A stretch of DNA of 9,505 nucleotides from NCBI GenBank assembly GCA_905236225.1, contig CAJOPM010000026.1:1-9505 (forward strand). The letters are read 5' to 3'. The notes beneath the pieces are model-generated. The model was not told the DNA's origin. It searched no databases and saw nothing but the letters and a program-made list of their open reading frames with translations. The DNA is from an uncultured Eubacterium sp. (GTDB lineage: Bacteria > Bacillota > Clostridia > Lachnospirales > Lachnospiraceae). Every line of letters starts with the position of its first letter. Positions within the stretch are counted from its first letter, which is position 1. Made by a program: the position numbers and the translations under genes. This document shows positions 5,683-9,505 of the stretch, one piece after another.

Positions 5683-6786
5683 ATGGATGATCGTATATAT
5701 GTTTCGTGGGAGGTAATGAACTCATTTTTGATAGATGCGTTTATGGGATACAATGTTCCCAAAGAAGATGCCGAAATATGTGCGGATGTACTCTTAGAGT
5801 CTGACAGAAGAGGCATAGAAAGTCATGGATGTAATCGTTTTAAGCCTATATATATAGATAGAATTATAAAGGGGACGCTGCTTCCCGTAACCGATATAGA
5901 AATAGTAAAAGAAACCCCGACGAGCGTGGTGATGGATGCGCATGACGGCATGGGGATGGTTGCAAGTCATAAGATGATGGAAGTGCTGATTGAAAAAGCA
6001 AAAAAATACGGCATGGCAGGCGGAGCAATCAGAAATTCCACGCACTACGGAATAGCGGGATATTGGACCGATATGGCGGCAAAAGAGGGACTTGTCGCAA
6101 TCACCGGCACCAATGCCAGGCCATCTATAGCGCCGACATACGGCGTAGAAAATATGCTTGGAACCAATCCGCTTACGTTTTCTTTGCCGACGGATGAAGA
6201 ATTTCCGTTTTGCATAGACTGCGCAACATCAATAGTTCAGCGGGGCAGAATAGAATATTATGCAAGAGAGGGAAGGAAAACGCCTGCAGGAACCGTAGTC
6301 TCAAGAGACGGGGAAGCGATGACCGACAGCAGCGAGATATTAAAGGCGCTCGTAGATGGCAGGGCGGCTTTAGCTCCGCTTGGAGGCATAGGAGATGAGC
6401 TCGCCGGCTACAAAGGATATGGATATGCAACGGTCGTAGAAATATTATCGGCAGCATTATCAGGCGGACAGTTTATGAAAGCGCTTACCGGCGTAGATGA
6501 AGAAGGAAATCCGAGGATGTATCATCTTGGGCATTTCTTCTTTGTGGTCGATCCGGATGCGTTTAACGGAAGGCAGAATTTTAAAAAGACTGCAGGAGAT
6601 ATACTGCGTGCGCTGCGCGCATCCAAGAAAGATCCTAAGCATGATAGGATATATACAGCCGGAGAAAAGGAATATCTGGTATGGCTTGATAGAAAGGATA
6701 AAGGCGTGCCGCTTAGCAAATCGGTGCAAAAAGATATTATTGAAGTAAGAGATGCATTAGGGCTTGATTATAAGTTTGACTTTTAG
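5683..6786 (+). CDS. Ldh-family NAD(P)-dependent 2-hydroxyacid dehydrogenase (malate/L-lactate/ureidoglycolate type)
   Basis: A 367-residue cytoplasmic oxidoreductase of the family containing archaeal malate dehydrogenase, ureidoglycolate dehydrogenase and diketogulonate reductase. This fold is unrelated to classic lactate dehydrogenase. Visible landmarks are ESDRRGIESHG (39-49; catalytic His48), RNSTHYGIAGYW (117-128), GTNPLTF (160-166), DCATSIVQRGRIE in the middle, and GYKGYG before the C-terminal helices. It interconverts a 2-oxo acid and a 2-hydroxy acid; which one is not evident. An in-frame ATG at 5677 lies one base after GGAGG (5671-5675), too close for initiation. The ATG at 5683, seven bases away, is chosen. 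It follows the LysR gene by 50 bases and precedes glpK by 69 bases, with a stem-loop in the gap. Confidence 0.9.
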   Translation: MDDRIYVSWEVMNSFLIDAFMGYNVPKEDAEICADVLLESDRRGIESHGCNRFKPIYIDRIIKGTLLPVTDIEIVKETPTSVVMDAHDGMGMVASHKMMEVLIEKAKKYGMAGGAIRNSTHYGIAGYWTDMAAKEGLVAITGTNARPSIAPTYGVENMLGTNPLTFSLPTDEEFPFCIDCATSIVQRGRIEYYAREGRKTPAGTVVSRDGEAMTDSSEILKALVDGRAALAPLGGIGDELAGYKGYGYATVVEILSAALSGGQFMKALTGVDEEGNPRMYHLGHFFFVVDPDAFNGRQNFKKTAGDILRALRASKKDPKHDRIYTAGEKEYLVWLDRKDKGVPLSKSVQKDIIEVRDALGLDYKFDF

Positions 6787-6793
6787 GGGCGCC

Positions 6794-6813
6794 AAGTCTC
6801 GCGAGCGAGACTT
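6794..6813. repeat. GC-rich stem-loop in the dehydrogenase-glpK gap
   Basis: AAGTCTCGC (6794-6802) and GCGAGACTT (6805-6813) are perfect nine-base inverted arms with only GA between them. As RNA this gives an eight-base stem with a CGAG tetraloop. It starts eight bases after the dehydrogenase stop, next to the palindrome GGCGCC (6788-6793). There is no T-run on either side, so it is not a standard intrinsic terminator. Possible roles are an mRNA processing or 3'-end stabilising element, or an operator for glpK. Confidence 0.55.
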
Positions 6814-6855
6814 AAATACTATAAGCGATTCGGCAAAGAACCTACGGAGGGGTGT

Positions 6856-8346
6856 ATGGCAAAGTATATTATGGCATTAGATGCAGGGACTACATCTAGC
6901 AGATGCATTTTATTTAACAAAAAGGGAGAAGTAGTATCGCTTGCGCAAAAGGAGTTCAGCCAGTATTTTCCACAGTCAGGATGGGTCGAACATGATGCTA
7001 TGGAAATATGGCATACGCAGTATATGGTAGCAACACAGGCGATGGCTAAGATAAATGCCACGGCAAAAGACATAGCTGCAATAGGCATAACCAACCAAAG
7101 AGAGACCACAATAGTATGGGACAAAGAAACAGGTGAACCTGTACATAGGGCAATTGTATGGCAGGATCGAAGGACTGCAAAGTATTGCGAGCAGCTTGAA
7201 AAAAGCGGTCTGACAGATATCATTAAAGACAAAACCGGGCTTATATTAGATCCATATTTTAGTGCAACAAAGATTAAGTGGATTTTGGAAAATGTGCCGC
7301 AAGCTATGTCGAAGGCAAATGAAGGCAAGCTGTTATTTGGCACTATAGAGACATGGCTTATATGGAAGCTTACGGGCGGAGCTTGTCACGTTACGGATTA
7401 CTCTAACGCGTCAAGAACCATGCTGTTTAATATTAATGAACTTAAGTGGGACGATGAAATATTAAAAAGGCTTGAAATCCCCAAAGAAATGCTGCCTAAA
7501 GTAATGCCTTCAAGCTGCGTATATGCAAATACGGCCAAAGAACTGTTTGATGGAGAGATACCGATAGCAGGTGCATTGGGAGATCAGCAGTCGGCGCTTT
7601 TCGGACAGACTTGTTTTAAAGAAGGACAGACCAAGAATACATACGGAACAGGATGTTTCTTGCTAATGAATACAGGTACAAAACCGGTGCATTCAAAGCA
7701 TGGACTGCTTACGACGATTGCATGGGGCATAGGAGATGAAGTTTTCTATGCGCTTGAAGGGTCAATATTTGTCGCCGGCAGCGCAATTCAGTGGCTTAGG
7801 GATGAACTTGATATCCTGGATTCGGCAGACGACTCTGAGTATTACGCAAATAAAGTATCTGATACCTGCGGCTGCTATGTGGTACCGGCATTTACCGGAC
7901 TTGGAGCGCCGTATTGGGATCCTTATGCAAGGGGCGCAATAGTAGGACTTTCAAGAGGGGTAAATAAATACCATATCACTCGCGCTACGCTTGAGTCACT
8001 GGCATTTCAGACATATGATGTCCTTGAAGCTATGTTAAATGATGCCGATATAGAGCTTAGCGGACTGAAAGTAGACGGCGGCGCGGCTAAGAACAATCTT
8101 CTTATGCAGATGCAGGCTGATATTTTAGGCACTGATGTTCAAAGAAACGCCTGCATCGAGACAACGGCAGCAGGCGCGGCATATATGGCAGGACTTGCAG
8201 TGGGATACTGGAAGAACATGAATGAGCTTATAGAAAATGCAGATGTCGATGCAATTTTTGAGCCACAGATTTCAGATGCCGAGCGAAACGATAAAATAAA
8301 AAGGTGGCACAAAGCAGTAGAAAGCACCCGAAACTGGGAGAAATAA
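6856..8346 (+). CDS. glpK: Glycerol kinase
   Basis: A 496-residue FGGY-family kinase, the normal length, that phosphorylates glycerol with ATP to sn-glycerol 3-phosphate in the cytoplasm. Landmarks, all at or close to E. coli GlpK positions, are ALDAGTTSSR (7-16; Asp9 phosphate loop), TNQRETT (79-85; glycerol contacts R82 and E83), VWQDRRT (101-107), DPYFS (132-136), GDQQSALFGQ (242-251; catalytic base D243), NTYGTGC (261-267), FTGLGAPYWDPYARGAI (346-362) and DGGAAKNN (407-414). At the place where Firmicute enzymes carry the HPr-phosphorylated histidine (YHFYG-like), this protein reads KELFDG (228-233). The E. coli fructose-bisphosphate loop is also absent. GGAGG at 6846-6850 supports the start. 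No glycerol facilitator or glycerol-3-phosphate dehydrogenase is adjacent. Confidence 0.97.
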   Translation: MAKYIMALDAGTTSSRCILFNKKGEVVSLAQKEFSQYFPQSGWVEHDAMEIWHTQYMVATQAMAKINATAKDIAAIGITNQRETTIVWDKETGEPVHRAIVWQDRRTAKYCEQLEKSGLTDIIKDKTGLILDPYFSATKIKWILENVPQAMSKANEGKLLFGTIETWLIWKLTGGACHVTDYSNASRTMLFNINELKWDDEILKRLEIPKEMLPKVMPSSCVYANTAKELFDGEIPIAGALGDQQSALFGQTCFKEGQTKNTYGTGCFLLMNTGTKPVHSKHGLLTTIAWGIGDEVFYALEGSIFVAGSAIQWLRDELDILDSADDSEYYANKVSDTCGCYVVPAFTGLGAPYWDPYARGAIVGLSRGVNKYHITRATLESLAFQTYDVLEAMLNDADIELSGLKVDGGAAKNNLLMQMQADILGTDVQRNACIETTAAGAAYMAGLAVGYWKNMNELIENADVDAIFEPQISDAERNDKIKRWHKAVESTRNWEK

Positions 8347-8377
8347 ACAGATGATCACACAAACAAAGGAGAATGTT

Positions 8378-8623
8378 ATGAAATTACAACTATATATGTT
8401 TGAAACTTGCCCATTTTGCAGAAAGGTAATTAATTATATTAAAGAAAGCGGGCGCATGGATGTAGAATTTTGTGATATACATAAAAGTGATGATAATAAA
8501 AAGACGCTTTTGGAAATTGGCGGCAAAGAGCAGGTGCCCTGCTTGTTTACAGATGGTAAGCCGCTGTATGAAAGCGAAGATATAATAACCTGGCTAAAAG
8601 AACATCCCGTCGGAGATAAGTGA
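8378..8623 (+). CDS. Glutaredoxin-like thiol-disulfide protein
   Basis: An 81-residue thioredoxin-fold protein. MKLQLYMFETCPFCRKV gives strand beta-1 and the dithiol active site C11-P12-F13-C14. QVP (52-54) supplies the cis-proline (Pro54), and LYESEDIITWL (63-73) is the glutathione-tail or substrate-binding turn and final helix. An upstream in-frame ATG exists at 8351, but AAAGGAG (8365-8371) sits six bases before the ATG at 8378. The extra residues encoded from 8351 also precede the natural beta-1 strand, so the internal start is chosen. It begins 31 bases after glpK and is probably co-transcribed. Many Clostridia make no glutathione, so the partner may be thioredoxin reductase or another low-molecular-weight thiol. 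Confidence 0.9.
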   Translation: MKLQLYMFETCPFCRKVINYIKESGRMDVEFCDIHKSDDNKKTLLEIGGKEQVPCLFTDGKPLYESEDIITWLKEHPVGDK

Positions 8624-8694
8624 CATCTGATTTAGAAAAAAACTATAAAAAGGTGACTATTAGCAGAAAGTGTAACGGTTTTGTTAATTTCTTT

Positions 8695-8703
8695 TGATAT
8701 TAT
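8695..8703 (+). promoter_or_regulatory. Extended -10 promoter of the secreted lipase-like gene
   Basis: TGATATTAT is an extended -10 with hexamer TATTAT (8698-8703, five of six matches). No convincing -35 is seen 16-18 bases upstream; TTGTTA at 8681 is too close. The start would be near 8710, leaving a 35-base leader. A separate promoter is plausible because the spacer from the glutaredoxin gene is 121 bases, although no clear terminator is seen in it. Confidence 0.45.
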
Positions 8704-8744
8704 ATGTGCAGAAAAGTAGAATATGCATGTAAGGAGGAGTATTT

Positions 8745-9505
8745 ATGAGGAAGAAAAATTTTAAAAGACTGTCGGTTATATTAGCCGCATCAATGGTTAT
8801 GATGTGTATGCCCGCATATGGCGCGGATGTTAAAGAAGTGGCAGATACACAGACAGAGGGTGCGCAGTCAGATACAGAAGAAGTGGTAAGTGATGATGCG
8901 GCGGCAAATGAGGATGTATCTGAAGAAAGCAGTGAGCAAGAAGAAAAAAGCGTAGATGAGCAGGAAATGGATTTGCTTGAAGAAAGCGATGATGCTGATG
9001 TTGCAAATAATGACGGATATTACAATATAATTTCCGGTATGTATTACACCAAATTTCAGGAAGCTGCGACAGGAATATTCTATTATTCCGATGATTATTT
9101 CAAAGAGTCGGCTACAGCTAAGAATTCACATCTTCGCACAATGTCGGATGTGCTTGCAATAACTACATTTGATGAAAGCGGAAATGCTTATACAAAGGAT
9201 GTTTTAGAGCAGACTGATTTTGAGGACATCACATCATATGGAATGGAGAAGGGCGAAAATATAAGCGCAACATTTGCTCATAAGAATATTGACGGTAATG
9301 AGCTTGTAGCAGTTGTTATAGGAGTATATGATGAGAGCGCCGGATGGGCGTCAAATCTTAATATAGGATCATCGGGCGATGCCGAAGGATTTGCAGAAGC
9401 AGCTAAAACTGTAGCCGGATATCTCGATACATACCTTAACGAGAAAAATGTTACGGCAAATAAAATCTGGGCTATGGGATATTCAAGAGGAGGCGCAGTT
9501 GCAGA
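8745..9505 (+). CDS. Secreted lipase/esterase-like alpha/beta hydrolase (partial, cut by window end)
   Basis: The frame is open from 8745 to the end of the window, covering the first 253 residues. AAGGAGG (8731-8737) precedes the ATG by seven bases. MRKKNFKR plus the hydrophobic segment LSVILAASMVMMCMP (9-23) is a Sec signal peptide, with likely cleavage after AYG (24-26). Residues 27 to about 92 are strongly acidic and rich in E, D, S and Q, a probable disordered linker or wall spacer. A folded domain begins around YYNIISGMYYTKF. At 245-250 it reaches GYSRGG, the GxSxG nucleophile elbow (Ser247), preceded by a KIWAMGYS strand, as in class-3 lipase-like proteins. The Asp and His of the triad would lie past the window. 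A lipid or ester substrate is inferred from the family. Confidence 0.8.
   Translation, partial: MRKKNFKRLSVILAASMVMMCMPAYGADVKEVADTQTEGAQSDTEEVVSDDAAANEDVSEESSEQEEKSVDEQEMDLLEESDDADVANNDGYYNIISGMYYTKFQEAATGIFYYSDDYFKESATAKNSHLRTMSDVLAITTFDESGNAYTKDVLEQTDFEDITSYGMEKGENISATFAHKNIDGNELVAVVIGVYDESAGWASNLNIGSSGDAEGFAEAAKTVAGYLDTYLNEKNVTANKIWAMGYSRGGAVA

Noticed and set aside
6819..7343. A 174-codon open frame on the minus strand opposite glpK
   Set aside because: It lies wholly antisense to the well-conserved start of glpK, has no good ribosome binding site, and its Cys/Ser/Ile-rich translation is typical of a shadow frame.
8351..8377. ATG at 8351 as the glutaredoxin start
   Set aside because: The ribosome binding site AAAGGAG at 8365-8371 lies inside this extension and serves the ATG at 8378, where the thioredoxin fold naturally begins.
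8624..8744. Intrinsic terminator after the glutaredoxin gene
   Set aside because: A-runs are present (8635-8642, 8647-8651), but no stable stem and no T-run on the plus strand.
1..9505. Mobile element, CRISPR array, or defence/toxin-antitoxin system
   Set aside because: No transposase or integrase motif, no direct repeat series, no paired small genes. Base composition looks even and all large frames are household or accessory enzymes.

Overview
The window looks like chromosomal DNA of a low-to-mid-GC Firmicute, most likely an anaerobic member of the Clostridia. The support is strong AAGGAGG/GGAGG ribosome binding sites, frequent ATA and AGA codons, a Gram-positive style lipoprotein and secreted protein, and a 4Fe-4S/FMN/FAD enoate-reductase type enzyme. 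No mobile element, phage gene, CRISPR array, tRNA or rRNA was seen. Eight complete genes and one truncated gene fill almost the whole window, and no gene-free stretch exceeds about 210 bases.

Layout. At 1-139 there is a possible tail of an upstream gene and a promoter. At 140-1015 (+) is a lipoprotein with a predicted beta-propeller. It is convergent with, and shares its stop site with, a flavodoxin-fold FMN NAD(P)H reductase (1012-1569, -). A divergent spacer with a strong minus-strand hairpin leads to an SGNH/GDSL esterase (1778-2410, +), resembling the mycobacterial aryl esterase/acyltransferase type. A terminator-like hairpin separates it from a large 'old yellow enzyme' type reductase (2530-4560, -). 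That gene is divergent from a LysR-type regulator (4742-5632, +). Downstream of the regulator, all on the plus strand, are an Ldh-family 2-hydroxyacid dehydrogenase (5683-6786), glycerol kinase GlpK (6856-8346) and a small glutaredoxin (8378-8623). The window ends inside a secreted lipase-like protein with an acidic linker (8745-9505+).

How the parts may work together. The clearest regulatory unit is the LysR gene and the divergent reductase. Their spacer holds an interrupted palindrome of T-N11-A form centred about 65 bases upstream of the inferred start of the reductase transcript, where LysR regulators normally bind. The regulator probably controls the reductase and itself, and possibly the dehydrogenase downstream. 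The reductase and dehydrogenase together suggest disposal of electrons onto small unsaturated and 2-oxo acids, but the substrates cannot be read from the sequence. GlpK feeds glycerol into glycerol-3-phosphate. It appears to lack the histidine through which HPr activates the Firmicute enzyme, so its control may differ. I found no convincing new multi-gene system. The points most worth following are the LysR operator, the altered iron-sulfur cysteine spacing of the reductase, the unexplained minus-strand hairpin at 1624-1655 and the stem-loop between the dehydrogenase gene and glpK.
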